DNA of 64,000 bases, taken from contig CAVQVG010000017.1 in the NCBI GenBank assembly GCA_963717125.1, positions 558,001 through 622,000 of the forward strand, read 5' to 3'. Below the pieces are notes generated by a model. That model made no database searches. It saw only the letters and a list, made by a program, of their open reading frames with translations, and was not told the origin of the DNA. Source of the stretch: RYN-230 sp963717125. Lineage in GTDB: Bacteria > Actinomycetota > Actinomycetes > Streptosporangiales > Streptosporangiaceae. Numbering within the stretch: position 1 is the stretch's first letter; the number at the start of each line of letters is the position of its first letter. Shown here piece after piece: positions 9,675 to 18,401 of this stretch. The translations under genes were made by a program, and so were the position numbers.

Positions 9675-10949
9675 ATGGATATCTTGATCGCTGATGTTAT
9701 CGGTGACGTTGCACTAGTATTAATTCTGGCTTCGCTGTTCGGCGCCTTGGCCCGGAAATTCGGGCAGCCGAGCGTGGTGGGCCAGATAGTGGCGGGCATC
9801 CTGCTCGGGCCCACCCTGCTCGGCCGCCTGCCCGGCCACCTGACCAGCCGCATCTTCCCGCCCGCGGTGCTGCCGCCGCTGACCGTGCTGGCCCAGGTCG
9901 CCATCGTCCTGTTCATGTTCGTGGTGGGCTACGAGCTCGACTGGCGCGCGCTGCGGGGGCGGCGCCGGGCCGCGCCGCTCGTCGCGGCCGCCGCCCTGCT
10001 GCTGCCCATGCTGCTGGGCGCCGGGTCGGTGCTGGCCGACCGGTCCGGATTCGCCGCGCTGGGCGAGGTGCACCCCAGCCGTTCCCTGGTGCTGTTCATG
10101 GCGGTCGCTCTGTCCATCACCGCGCTCCCGGTGCTGGCCGCGATCGTGCGCGAGCGGGGCATGGCGGGGAGCACCGCTGGGGCGACCGCGACGATCGCGG
10201 CCGGGATCATGGATGTGGCGGCCTGGCTGGTGCTCGCGGCCATCCTCGTCGGCACGGTGCACAAAGCGGGCCGGCCATGGCCGGTGAACCTGCTGCTGAT
10301 CAGCTGTTTCGCGGCGATCATGCTGCTGGGAGTGCGGCCGGCGCTGCGCTGGTGGCTGGGTCGGCGCCGCTCGGTGCTGGCCAACCAGCTGCCGGTGGCG
10401 CTGGCCCTGGCGCTCGGCAGCGCCTGGGTGACCGCGTCGCTGGGCCTGCATCCGGTCTTCGGCGGTTTCCTGGCCGGCCTGACCATGCCCAGCCTAGACG
10501 GCGCCCCGGACGCTGAGGTGCTCCGGCCGATGGAGCAGGTCGGCGGGCTGCTGCTGCCGCTGTTCTTCGTCGTCACCGGCCTGTCGCTGAACGTCGGCGC
10601 GTTGGGCGGCAGCGCCTTCGTCCTGCTCGGGCTGCTCTGCGTGCTGGCCAGCGGGGGCAAGCTCGGCCCCGGGTACCTGGCGTCACGGGCGGGTGGCCTG
10701 GCCCGGCGCGACTCGGCGGCCGTCGCGGTGCTGGTGAACACCAGGGGGCTCACCGAGCTCATCGCGCTCAACGTCGGGCTCAGTGCCGGGCTCATCGACC
10801 AGCGGCTGTTCAGCGTGCTGGTCCTGATGGCATTGATCATGACCGCGGTGACCGCCCCGCTGCTGACGCTGGCCCGGGTGGGCATAGCGCCGCCAGCAGG
10901 CGGCCTGCAGCCGGTACCCCGGCCGCCCGCCAGCGCCACCGGAACCTGA
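9675..10949 (+). CDS. CPA2-type Na+(K+)/H+ antiporter
   Basis: This 424-residue integral membrane protein has about twelve hydrophobic segments and motifs of the CPA2/KefB-like family: GQPSVVGQIVAGILLGP near the N-terminus, VFGGFLAGL in the middle and NTRGLTELIALNVG in the C-terminal half. The cytoplasmic RCK domain of KefB is absent. Similar antiporter genes sit in several glycopeptide clusters, where their role (ion or product export, or pH homeostasis) is not well established. It starts at ATG 9675 after GGTGAGGG and ends 52 bases before hmaS, so the two probably form an operon. Confidence 0.85.
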   Translation: MDILIADVIGDVALVLILASLFGALARKFGQPSVVGQIVAGILLGPTLLGRLPGHLTSRIFPPAVLPPLTVLAQVAIVLFMFVVGYELDWRALRGRRRAAPLVAAAALLLPMLLGAGSVLADRSGFAALGEVHPSRSLVLFMAVALSITALPVLAAIVRERGMAGSTAGATATIAAGIMDVAAWLVLAAILVGTVHKAGRPWPVNLLLISCFAAIMLLGVRPALRWWLGRRRSVLANQLPVALALALGSAWVTASLGLHPVFGGFLAGLTMPSLDGAPDAEVLRPMEQVGGLLLPLFFVVTGLSLNVGALGGSAFVLLGLLCVLASGGKLGPGYLASRAGGLARRDSAAVAVLVNTRGLTELIALNVGLSAGLIDQRLFSVLVLMALIMTAVTAPLLTLARVGIAPPAGGLQPVPRPPASATGT

Positions 10950-11001
10950 CCGGCCGGCCCACCGGGACCGGTGCGACGCCCAACCTGCGGAGGTAATGAC
11001 G

Positions 11002-12078
11002 ATGGACATCGATGCGATCGATCACCTGGAGTTCTACGTCGAGGATGCCGACCGCACGGCCAGCCAGCTGCGCGACGCATGGGGGTTCCGCATCCAGGGC
11101 CGCGGCGGCCCGGAGACCGGGCTGGCCGGCTGCCGATCCTTACTGCTGCGGCAGCGCGGCATCACCATCCTGGTGACCTCGGCGCTCGGCGACCGGCACC
11201 CGGCGGCCGAGTATGTCCGGCGTCATGGCGACGGGGTCGCGGTCATCGCCATGACGGTCGGCGACGCGCACCGCGCGTTCGCCGAGGCCGTTGACCGCGG
11301 CGCCGTCCCGGTAGCGCCACCCGCGGAGCTGGAACACGGCGGCGCGCGGGTCACGTTCGCCGCGGTGGACGGTTTCGGCGATGTGACGCACCGCTTCGTC
11401 GCCCGCGACGCGGCTGGCGGGCCGTTCAGCCCGGGGGTGATCGAGGAAAGCACGCCAGGCCCCGCCGCCGACGGCCTGCTCGACGAGGTCGATCACATCG
11501 CGGTGTGCGTGCCCGCGGGCGAGCTCGACGGGACCGTGCAGCGCTACCGGGAGGTGTTCGGTTTCGCCCAGACGTTTGAGGAGCGGATCCTGGTCGGCGC
11601 CCAGGCCATGGACTCGAAGGTGGTACAGAGCGGGTCCGGGAAGGTGACCCTGACCATCCTCGAGCCGGACACCAGGCGGGCGCCGGGCCAGATAGACGCG
11701 TTCATCCGGTCGCACGGCGGGGCCGGCGTGCAGCACGTGGCGTTCCGGGCCGACGACATCTGCGCTGCGGTGCGCACGATCGCCGGCCGCGGCGTGCGCT
11801 TCCTCAGCACGCCAGGCAGCTACTACGACGCCCTGCCGCAGCGGCTCGGCCCGGTAGCTGTGCCCATGGAGCTGCTCCGGGAGCTGAACATCCTGGCCGA
11901 CCGGGATCGCTGGGGCATGATGCTGCAGATCTTCACCGAGTCGCGGCACCCCCGGCGGACGTTCTTCTACGAGGTGATCGAGCGCCGCGGGGCACGCAGC
12001 TTCGGCAGCAACAACATCAAGGCGCTGTACGAGGCGGTCAACCGGCAGGCCGCGGTGCGGCCGACGCTCAGCGGCTGA
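11002..12078 (+). CDS. hmaS: 4-Hydroxymandelate synthase (HmaS)
   Basis: This enzyme converts 4-hydroxyphenylpyruvate and O2 to L-4-hydroxymandelate, the first step to 4-hydroxyphenylglycine. The protein keeps the complete Fe(II) triad: His in EVDHIAV, His in GVQHVAF and Glu in FFYEVIERRG, at residues 165, 245 and 324 counted from ATG 11002. Their spacing of 80 and 79 residues matches characterised HmaS. The tail GSNNIKALYEA is also HmaS-like rather than HPPD-like. GGAGG at 10989-10993 is correctly spaced for ATG 11002, not for the ATG at 10996, which fixes the start. It follows the antiporter and is likely co-transcribed with it. Confidence 0.9.
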   Translation: MDIDAIDHLEFYVEDADRTASQLRDAWGFRIQGRGGPETGLAGCRSLLLRQRGITILVTSALGDRHPAAEYVRRHGDGVAVIAMTVGDAHRAFAEAVDRGAVPVAPPAELEHGGARVTFAAVDGFGDVTHRFVARDAAGGPFSPGVIEESTPGPAADGLLDEVDHIAVCVPAGELDGTVQRYREVFGFAQTFEERILVGAQAMDSKVVQSGSGKVTLTILEPDTRRAPGQIDAFIRSHGGAGVQHVAFRADDICAAVRTIAGRGVRFLSTPGSYYDALPQRLGPVAVPMELLRELNILADRDRWGMMLQIFTESRHPRRTFFYEVIERRGARSFGSNNIKALYEAVNRQAAVRPTLSG

Positions 12079-12087
12079 GCGGGGCGG

Positions 12088-12134
12088 CCGGCCCCCGGAA
12101 GCCGGAAGCCGGCGGCCGGAGAACCGGGGGCCGG
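12088..12134 (+). terminator. Hairpin after hmaS
   Basis: Eleven-base complementary arms (12088-12098 and 12124-12134) enclose a loop of 25 bases that can fold further. It lies ten bases after the hmaS stop and before the response-regulator gene, so it may end the antiporter-hmaS transcript. Confidence 0.5.
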
Positions 12135-12281
12135 TGCTGGTGGCGGCCACGGGGTGTAACCGCAGTGCAACCAGAGCTGGGGCACCCTGATACTGCTGAG
12201 GCATTATGGAGTATGCCTATCCAGCCCAGCCTCGGGCAGCCCAGGCCCGCAGGCTTAACCGCGGCCAGAGAGGACTCCACG

Positions 12282-12935
12282 ATGCGGGTGCTGGTAGTCG
12301 AGGACGACTCCGAACTGGCCGAGGCGATCGGCGTCGGCCTGCGCCGGGAGCAGCTGGCCGTGGACGTCGCGCTGGACGGGACGACCGGGTTGGAGCGCGC
12401 CCTGACCACCAGTTACGACGTGGTGGTGCTCGACCGGGACCTGCCCGGGATGCACGGGGACGACGTGTGCACCGAACTGGTCAAGGCGGGCTGCCGCAGC
12501 CGCGTGCTCATGCTCACCGCGGCGGCCACCATCGAAGACCGGGTGGACGGCCTCGACCTGGGCGCCGATGACTACCTGTCCAAGCCGTTCGCCTTTGCCG
12601 AGCTGCTGGCCCGGATCCGGGCCCTGCTCCGCCGCGCCCAGCCCGCGCTGGCCCCGATCCTGGTGCACGGTGACCTGCGGCTCGACTCGTCGCAGCGGAC
12701 CGCGAGCCGGGGCGGCCGGGTCCTCGATCTCGGCCCGAAGGAATTCGGCGTGCTCGAATTGCTGCTCGCCGCCCAGGGCCGGGTGGTCTCGGCCGAGGAA
12801 CTGCTGGAGCGGGTGTGGGACGAGATGGCTGACCCGTTCACCACCGCGGTCAAGGTCACCATCAGCCGGCTGCGCCGCAAGCTCGGCCACCCGCCGGTCA
12901 TCGAGACCGTCGCCCAGGCGGGTTACCGGATCTGA
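12282..12935 (+). CDS. OmpR-family response regulator
   Basis: This 217-residue regulator has a receiver domain (acidic pair in VVEDDSE, phospho-acceptor Asp51 in VVVLDRDLPG, conserved Lys in DDYLSKPF) and a C-terminal winged helix (LGPKEFGVLELLL, VKVTISRLRRKLG, VAQAGYRI). The receiver resembles VanR/CseB-type regulators. ATG 12282 begins the canonical MRVLVVEDD. The kinase gene starts two bases after its stop. The location just before the efflux operon suggests that the pair controls export or cell-envelope defence; this is inferred from position only. Confidence 0.9.
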   Translation: MRVLVVEDDSELAEAIGVGLRREQLAVDVALDGTTGLERALTTSYDVVVLDRDLPGMHGDDVCTELVKAGCRSRVLMLTAAATIEDRVDGLDLGADDYLSKPFAFAELLARIRALLRRAQPALAPILVHGDLRLDSSQRTASRGGRVLDLGPKEFGVLELLLAAQGRVVSAEELLERVWDEMADPFTTAVKVTISRLRRKLGHPPVIETVAQAGYRI

Positions 12936-12937
12936 CC

Positions 12938-14242
12938 ATGAAAGCATCCCGGGGTGCAGCGGCGGGCCCGACCCGGTCCCGGTTCGGCCCGCCGCGCCGC
13001 ACCATCCGGCTGCGGCTCACCCTGCTCTACGGGGGGCTGTTCCTGGTGTCCGGGATCGCCCTGCTCGCGCTCACCTACCTGCTGGTGGCGGCCAACTTCC
13101 CGCTGATCGGGCAGAGCCACCATGCCAACCCGGGCGCGGGCCGGGGTGGTGGCCCCGGCGGGGTGTCCGGCCAGGTGTCGGCCGGGCTGGCCGCGCAGGT
13201 CATCAAGCAGCGCGCGGCTGCCCTGCGTGAGCTGCAGATCCAGTCCGGCATCGCGCTGGCCGTGATGACCGTGCTGTCTATCGGGCTGGGCTGGCTGGTG
13301 GCTGGGCGGGTGCTACGCCCGCTGCGCACGATCACCGGGGCGGCCCGGCATATCTCCGCCAGCAACCTGCACGAGCGGCTTGCCTTGACCGGCCCGGGCG
13401 ACGAGCTCAAGGAACTCGGCGACACGTTCGACGCGCTGCTCAGCCGGCTGGAAGACGCCTTCGACGCGCAGCGCCAGTTCGTCGCGAACGCATCGCACGA
13501 GCTGCGTACCCCGCTGGCCCGGCAGCGGACCCTCATCGAGGTCGCCCTGGCGGACCGGGAACCGACCATCGCCTCGCTGCAGCTGGCCTGTGAGCGAGCC
13601 CTGGTGGCCAGCGCGCAGCAGGAGCAGCTGATCGATGCCCTGCTCACCCTGGCCCGCAGCCAGCGCGGGCTGAGTCAGCGGGAGGTGGTCAACCTGGGTG
13701 CCATCACCAGCACGGTGGTGCGGTCGCGGCAGCCTGACGCGCAGCACCGGCAGATCGCGATCCGCACCAGCCTCGGCCGGGCGCTCGCGCTGGGCGACGA
13801 GCAGCTGGCCGAGCGCCTGGTCACCAACCTGGTGAGTAACGCCATCGTGCACAACGTGCCGGGCGGCTGGGTCGAGGTCAGCACGGGGATGCGCGGCGGG
13901 CAGGCGGTGCTGTCCGTGGCCAACAGCGGCCCGCTGATCCCGGCCGCGGAGGTGGACCGGCTGTTCGAGCCGTTCCAGCGGCTGGGCGCCAGCCGCACCG
14001 GCAACCGGGACGGCCTCGGCCTGGGCCTGTCGATCGTGCAGGCGATCGCCCGGGCGCACGACGCGGCGCTGGCCGCCCGCCCGCTGGCCAGCGGGGGACT
14101 GGCCATCGAGGTCCGCTTTCCGGCCGCCCCGGCTGCCCCGGCTGCCCCGGTCGGCCCGGCCGCGGCCGCGCGGCCGGGCGGCGCGCCGCCCGCGCCCGTG
14201 CCGTCCGGATCCAGCCCGGAACCGGTGCGCGCCGACGACTGA
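12938..14242 (+). CDS. Membrane sensor histidine kinase
   Basis: This 434-residue kinase has two membrane segments (about residues 26-51 and 103-123) around a short, Gly-rich external loop, then a HAMP domain (124-176) and the phospho-acceptor His187 in FVANASHELRTPLA. The HATPase domain shows its N-box in NLVSNAIVHN (297-306) and G-box DGLGLGLSIV. The small sensor loop suggests sensing at or within the membrane, as in VanS/LiaS/CutS-like kinases. The C-terminus ends in an Ala/Pro-rich tail with AAPAAP repeats. It is coupled to the response regulator. Confidence 0.9.
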   Translation: MKASRGAAAGPTRSRFGPPRRTIRLRLTLLYGGLFLVSGIALLALTYLLVAANFPLIGQSHHANPGAGRGGGPGGVSGQVSAGLAAQVIKQRAAALRELQIQSGIALAVMTVLSIGLGWLVAGRVLRPLRTITGAARHISASNLHERLALTGPGDELKELGDTFDALLSRLEDAFDAQRQFVANASHELRTPLARQRTLIEVALADREPTIASLQLACERALVASAQQEQLIDALLTLARSQRGLSQREVVNLGAITSTVVRSRQPDAQHRQIAIRTSLGRALALGDEQLAERLVTNLVSNAIVHNVPGGWVEVSTGMRGGQAVLSVANSGPLIPAAEVDRLFEPFQRLGASRTGNRDGLGLGLSIVQAIARAHDAALAARPLASGGLAIEVRFPAAPAAPAAPVGPAAAARPGGAPPAPVPSGSSPEPVRADD

Positions 14243-14369
14243 GCGCCGCCTGAAATTGGCCCCGGAATGCCGTGCCTGCGTATTCCGCGCGCCATTTTCG
14301 GAGCGGTCAATATCTGGATTCTGGCGCTAGTCTGCGCGCCGGATTGGCTGGACAGCTGACTGGACTATC

Positions 14370-15042
14370 GGTGTCACCGTGGTGCAACCGGTGGGGCGGT
14401 AGCACTGGGGGTATGGGCGTGGCCATTGGTGGCGGGCGCCCGGCCTATCTGGATAAGGAGACAACGATATGTCCGCGAAGCCAGCGGTGAGTGTGGCCGG
14501 GGCGGGACGGCGGGGCCGGCTGTGGCGGGTGGGCCCGGCGGCGGCCGGGCTGGCCGCGGTGGCGGTGCTCGCCAGTGCGTGCTCGGCCGGCCTGGCCAGC
14601 CCGGGCGTGGCCAGCGCGCCGTCCACCAGCGCCAGCGCGTCCCCGTCGGCGAGCAGCAGCCAGGCCGGGCCGCTGGCCTTCGCCGCCTGCATGCGCTCGC
14701 ACGGGGTGCCCAACTTCCCCGACCCCAACAGCAACGGCGGCACCGAGATCACCCCGTCGATGGGGATCAACACCCGCTCCCCGCAGTTCATCAGCGCGCG
14801 GAACACCTGCGCCAAGCTGATCGGCGGGGGGACCAGCGCCAGTTCCCCGCAGAACCTGGCCCAGGAGCTGAAGTTCTCCAAGTGCATGCGCGCCCACGGC
14901 GTACCCAACTTCCCCGACCCCTCCAGCAACGGCGCCATCACCAGCTCCTCCAAGGGCATCAACCCGCAGTCCCCCACCTTCCAGAACGCCCAGCAGACCT
15001 GCCAGAAGCTCACCGGCTTCGGCAACGGCTCAGCGAGCGGCT
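14370..15042 (+). repeat. 673-bp perfect inverted repeat, left arm
   Basis: The 673 bases at 14370-15042 recur in reverse complement at 18404-19076 with no difference found on comparison of the leader and of the translations in three frames. The arm carries about 100 bases of leader with the ribosome-binding site and the whole lipoprotein gene up to its last codons. The two arms bracket a 3.4-kb segment with the adaptor, ATPase and permease genes. No target-site duplication was seen at the outer edges. Confidence 0.93.
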
Positions 15043-15047
15043 CATGA
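14469..15047 (+). CDS. Lipoprotein with two CMRxHGVPNFPDP repeats, copy 1
   Basis: This 192-residue lipoprotein has a signal segment and the lipobox LASAC (Cys38), then a Ser/Ala-rich linker and two homologous stretches of about 47 residues. Each starts with CMR(S/A)HGVPNFPDP and ends with a conserved Cys (NTCAKL, QTCQKL), so paired disulfides are likely. The family is common next to MacB-like exporters in actinomycetes; its biochemical role is not known to me. AAGGAGA lies eight bases before the ATG. Its TGA overlaps the ATG of the adaptor gene (ATGA), giving translational coupling. An identical copy lies inverted at 18402-18977. Confidence 0.85.
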   Translation: MSAKPAVSVAGAGRRGRLWRVGPAAAGLAAVAVLASACSAGLASPGVASAPSTSASASPSASSSQAGPLAFAACMRSHGVPNFPDPNSNGGTEITPSMGINTRSPQFISARNTCAKLIGGGTSASSPQNLAQELKFSKCMRAHGVPNFPDPSSNGAITSSSKGINPQSPTFQNAQQTCQKLTGFGNGSASGS

Positions 15048-16222
15048 GCACCGCGCCTTCCTCCGAGATGACCGGGGTCACCAGCCCAGCCGGGACGGAT
15101 CTGGACCAGGCGCCGCCGCGGCGGTCGAAGCGGCGGGTGCTGCTGGCCGGCGGCGCGGCCGTGGTGCTGGCCGCGGCAGGCGGCGCGGCCGCGGGCGCCT
15201 ACGGCGTGTTCGGCAACCCGAACCCGCCGGCCAGCGGGGTGACCGACAACGCCGCGCCGACCTCGCTGGCCCCGGTGACCCAGGGCACGCTGACGTCACA
15301 GAGCAGCGTGAGCGCCACGCTGACCTACGCCGGCCAGTACACCGTGCTGAACCATGCCGTGGGCGCCTACACCGCGCTGCCACCGGTCGGCCGGATCATC
15401 CGCCGGGGCGGCGACCTGTACTGGGTCAGCGGCAGCCCGGTCGTGCTGCTCTACGGCTCGATACCGGCCTACCGGACGCTGCAGCAGGGCATGAGCGGCG
15501 TGGATGTGCGCCAGCTCAAGCACAATCTGATCGCGCTCGGCTACGCCACCCGCGCGGAGCTCAATCCGTCCTCGGACTACTTCAACGCAGCCACGGCCAC
15601 GGCGATGAGCAAGTTGCAGAAGCACCTCGGCGTGACCCAGACGGGCACGCTCCCGCTGGGCCAGGCCGTGTTCCTGCCCCGGGCGGCCCGGATCACCTCA
15701 GTCATGGCTACGCTCGGCGCCCAGGCTGGGCCGGGGACCCCTGCCATGCAGGCGACCTCTACCCGCCGCCAGGTCACCATCGCGCTGGATGCCGCTCAGC
15801 AGTCCGAGGTCAAGGTGGGTGACAAGGTGACCATCACGCTGCCGAGCAACAGGACGACGCCCGGAGTCGTCTCCTACGTGGGCACGGTTGCCAGCAAGCC
15901 GTCCGGCGGCGGGGCGGCCAACACCACCCCCACCATCACGGTGGACGTCACGCCCACCCAGCCCGCTGCCACCGGAAGCCTCGACCAGGCGCCGGTGCAG
16001 GTAGCGATCACCAGCGCTTCGGTACGCAGCGCCCTCATCGTGCCGGTGAACGCGCTGCTGGCGCTCAGTAGCGGCGGGTATGCCGTCGAGGTGCGGGAAC
16101 CGGGCGGCGGACACCGCGTGCTGCCCGTCACCGTCGGCCTGTTCGATGACGCCGACGGCACGGTCCAGGTGAGCGGGTCGGGCCTGCAGGCCGGCCAGCA
16201 CGTCGTGGTGCCGTCGTCGTGA
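15044..16222 (+). CDS. Periplasmic-adaptor-like efflux protein with peptidoglycan-binding domain
   Basis: A 392-residue protein with a basic cytoplasmic N-terminus, one membrane segment (about residues 30-52), a peptidoglycan-binding-like repeat (LQQGMSGVDVRQLKHNLIALGY to GVTQTGTL) and a beta-rich adaptor region near the C-terminus (RRQVTIALDAAQQSEVKVGDKVTI, VPVNALLAL). It is the MFP/HlyD-like partner of MacB-type exporters in Gram-positive bacteria. ATG 15044 overlaps the lipoprotein stop, and its own stop overlaps the GTG start of the ATPase. It may link the exporter to the cell wall. Confidence 0.86.
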   Translation: MSTAPSSEMTGVTSPAGTDLDQAPPRRSKRRVLLAGGAAVVLAAAGGAAAGAYGVFGNPNPPASGVTDNAAPTSLAPVTQGTLTSQSSVSATLTYAGQYTVLNHAVGAYTALPPVGRIIRRGGDLYWVSGSPVVLLYGSIPAYRTLQQGMSGVDVRQLKHNLIALGYATRAELNPSSDYFNAATATAMSKLQKHLGVTQTGTLPLGQAVFLPRAARITSVMATLGAQAGPGTPAMQATSTRRQVTIALDAAQQSEVKVGDKVTITLPSNRTTPGVVSYVGTVASKPSGGGAANTTPTITVDVTPTQPAATGSLDQAPVQVAITSASVRSALIVPVNALLALSSGGYAVEVREPGGGHRVLPVTVGLFDDADGTVQVSGSGLQAGQHVVVPSS

Positions 16223-17046
16223 GTGCCTGGACGGCCCTGGGCGAGCAGGCTTCGCTCGCCCAGGGCGGCGGCGCCCGCCCGGTGCTCGAGCTGACCGCGG
16301 TGACCAAGATCTACCCTGGGCAGCCGCCGGTGGTCGCGCTGGCCGGCGTGAACCTGGCCATCAACCAGGGTGAGCTGGTCGCCATCGTCGGCCCGTCCGG
16401 GTCCGGGAAGTCAACGCTGCTGCACGTTATGGGCATCCTGGACCGGCCCACGTCGGGAACGGTCTCGGTGACCGGCCTGGACGTCGCCCGGCTGTCTGAT
16501 AACCAGCTGGCTGCCCTGCGCGGCGCCCGGATCGGGTTCGTGTTCCAGCAGTTCTTCCTGGCCGAGCACGCGACCGCACTGGAGAACGTGGCCGATGGGC
16601 TGCTGTATACCGGGACGTCCGCCGCGGAACGCCGCCGGGAAGCGATCCGGGCGCTGGGCCGGGTCGGGCTCGCGCACCGGGCCTCGGCCCGGCCGACCCA
16701 GCTCTCCGGCGGCGAGCGGCAGCGCATCGCGATCGCCCGGGCCCTGGTCGGCAGCCCGGCCATCGTGCTCGCCGACGAGCCCACCGGCAACCTCGACAGC
16801 GCCACCGGCCGGTCCATCATGGCCCTGCTGCGGGAACTCAACGCGGACGGCGCCACCATCGTGATCATTACCCACGACCGGGCGCTGGCCGACAGCCTGC
16901 CCCGTCAGGTCGAGATGCTCGACGGGCGCATCGTGGCCGACATGGTCCACGGCCCGGGCCTCCAGGCTGCGGCCCGCCAGCCCGCGGCTAGGCAGCCGGG
17001 TGACGTGCAGCCCAGTGACGTCCAGCAAGGAAGGCCTCTCCAGTGA
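16219..17046 (+). CDS. ABC transporter ATPase, MacB/LolD type
   Basis: A 275-residue ATPase with Walker A GPSGSGKST, Q-loop VFQQFFLAEHATALENV, signature LSGGERQRIA, Walker B IVLADEPTGNLDS and H-loop ITHD. The start is GTG 16219, inside GTGA shared with the adaptor stop; the stop is shared in the same way with the permease GTG. It powers the adjacent permease. Likely substrates are the peptide product or a membrane-active compound, inferred from location. Confidence 0.92.
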   Translation: MSAWTALGEQASLAQGGGARPVLELTAVTKIYPGQPPVVALAGVNLAINQGELVAIVGPSGSGKSTLLHVMGILDRPTSGTVSVTGLDVARLSDNQLAALRGARIGFVFQQFFLAEHATALENVADGLLYTGTSAAERRREAIRALGRVGLAHRASARPTQLSGGERQRIAIARALVGSPAIVLADEPTGNLDSATGRSIMALLRELNADGATIVIITHDRALADSLPRQVEMLDGRIVADMVHGPGLQAAARQPAARQPGDVQPSDVQQGRPLQ

Positions 17047-18242
17047 CCAGCATCCTCATGCCGGCCCCGATGCGGCCGGCCGACCTCGCCCGGGTCGCCA
17101 GCGTCGGGCTGCGGACCCGGCGGCTGCGTGCTGCCCTGTCCGCCCTGGGCATTGCCATCGGGGTGGCCGCCATGGTCGCCGTGCTCGGCTTGTCATCCTC
17201 ATCCTCGGCCGGGCTGCTGACCGAGATCGACCGGCTCGGCACCAACCTGCTGACGGTCAACAACGGGCAGAACCTGTTCGGCCAGACGACCGAACTGCCC
17301 AAGGCCGCACCGGGCATGATTGCCCGCATCGGCCCGGTCACCGCGGTCCAGGACACCGGCACCACCAGCGCCGACGCCTACCGCAGCCCGTACATCCCGA
17401 CCATCGACACCAACGCGATCAGCGTCCAGGCCGCTACCTTGCACTTGCTGTCCGTGGTCGGCGCCACGCTGGCCCAGGGCAGGTTCCTGAACGCGGCGAC
17501 GGCCCATCAGCCCGTCGCCGTGCTCGGCAACGCGGCGGCCACCCGGATGGGCATCGACCGGGTCATCCCCGGAGAGCGGATCTGGGTCGGCGGCCGGTGG
17601 TTCTATGTGGCCGGCATCCTCAAGCCGGTCGTCCTGGCCCCCCAGCTCGATTCGTCCGTGCTGGTCGGGTGGCCGGCCGCGGTGAAATATCTCAGCTTCG
17701 ACGGGCATCCCTCCACGGTGTACCTGCGTGCCGCGCAGAACGAAGTTGACGCGGTCCATTCGGTGCTGGCCGCGACCGCCAACCCGGAGAACCCGGGGGA
17801 GGTCAACGTCAGCCAGCCCTCGGCGGCCCTGGTCGCCCGGGCCGACGCTCAGTCCGCGCTCAACGGGTTGTTCCTGGGACTCGGCGCGGTCGCCCTGCTC
17901 GTCGGCGGGGTCGGCGTAGCCAACATCATGGTGATCTCCGTGCTGGAGCGCCGTTCAGAGATCGGCCTGCGCCGCGCCCTGGGCGCCACCAGGAGGAACA
18001 TCCGCACCCAGTTCCTGCTCGAAGCGATCCTGCTCGCGCTGCTCGGCGGCACGGTCGGCGTCGCGGTCGGGACGCTGGCCACGGCGATCTACGCGACGGC
18101 CAAGCACTGGGCCATCATCGTCCCGCCGCTGGCCTGGGCGGGCGGGTTCGGCGCCGCGATCGCCATCGGCGCCATCGCCGGGCTGCTGCCCGCGCTGCGG
18201 GCCGCGCGGCTGTCACCCACCGACGCCCTGCGAACCGCCTGA
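17043..18242 (+). CDS. ABC transporter permease, MacB/FtsX type
   Basis: A 399-residue permease with an N-terminal membrane segment (LRAALSALGIAIGVAAMVAVL), a large extracellular MacB-PCD-like domain and three C-terminal segments. These include the GGVGVANIMVISVLERRSEIGLRRALGA motif region typical of FtsX-like permeases. It is the last gene of the coupled lipoprotein-adaptor-ATPase-permease operon. A strong hairpin follows 18 bases after the stop. Confidence 0.92.
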   Translation: MTSILMPAPMRPADLARVASVGLRTRRLRAALSALGIAIGVAAMVAVLGLSSSSSAGLLTEIDRLGTNLLTVNNGQNLFGQTTELPKAAPGMIARIGPVTAVQDTGTTSADAYRSPYIPTIDTNAISVQAATLHLLSVVGATLAQGRFLNAATAHQPVAVLGNAAATRMGIDRVIPGERIWVGGRWFYVAGILKPVVLAPQLDSSVLVGWPAAVKYLSFDGHPSTVYLRAAQNEVDAVHSVLAATANPENPGEVNVSQPSAALVARADAQSALNGLFLGLGAVALLVGGVGVANIMVISVLERRSEIGLRRALGATRRNIRTQFLLEAILLALLGGTVGVAVGTLATAIYATAKHWAIIVPPLAWAGGFGAAIAIGAIAGLLPALRAARLSPTDALRTA

Positions 18243-18260
18243 CGGCGCCACCGCCTGACG

Positions 18261-18297
18261 GCAGCGCCCCGGCCCGTGCTACGGGCCGGGGCGCTGC
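18261..18297 (+). terminator. Strong hairpin after the efflux operon
   Basis: Perfect 17-base arms (18261-18277 and 18281-18297) with a three-base loop follow the permease stop. Confidence 0.85.
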
Positions 18298-18300
18298 CTC

Positions 18301-18329
18301 GTCCAACTGGGAGGTCTGCCCGGTTGGAC
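18301..18329 (+). promoter_or_regulatory. StrR/Bbr-type operator between the efflux operon and the NRPS
   Basis: GTCCAA (18301-18306), 17 bases, TTGGAC (18324-18329) is an exact match to GTCCAR-N17-YTGGAC. It sits in a convergent intergenic gap, where an activator site has no adjacent promoter. The NRPS start is 978 bases away, but only about 305 if the right inverted-repeat arm is discounted as a later insertion. Confidence 0.72.
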
Positions 18330-18340
18330 GCACGAAAAGA

Positions 18341-18381
18341 CCGGGCTCACCAGCCCCACTGGGGGGGACTGGTGAGCCCGG
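18341..18381. terminator. Hairpin in the convergent gap
   Basis: Thirteen-base perfect arms (18341-18353 and 18369-18381) enclose a C-run and G-run that can pair further. It lies 21 bases past the stop of the minus-strand lipoprotein gene and probably ends that transcript. Confidence 0.7.
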
Positions 18382-18401
18382 CGCACTGGGGGCCCGTGCG
18401 G

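Noticed and set aside
8273..9916. 547-codon version of the HmaS-like gene starting at 9916
   Set aside because: The added 197 residues have no family similarity and overlap the antiporter gene; HmaS homology begins exactly at MKIEGIDH (9325).
11002..12078. 4-Hydroxyphenylpyruvate dioxygenase (tyrosine catabolism)
   Set aside because: The tail GSNNIKALYEA, the ligand spacing of HmaS and the cluster context favour hydroxymandelate synthase.
12282..14242. VanRS glycopeptide resistance system
   Set aside because: The receiver resembles VanR, but no vanH, vanA or vanX genes are in the window and the kinase loop is not diagnostic.
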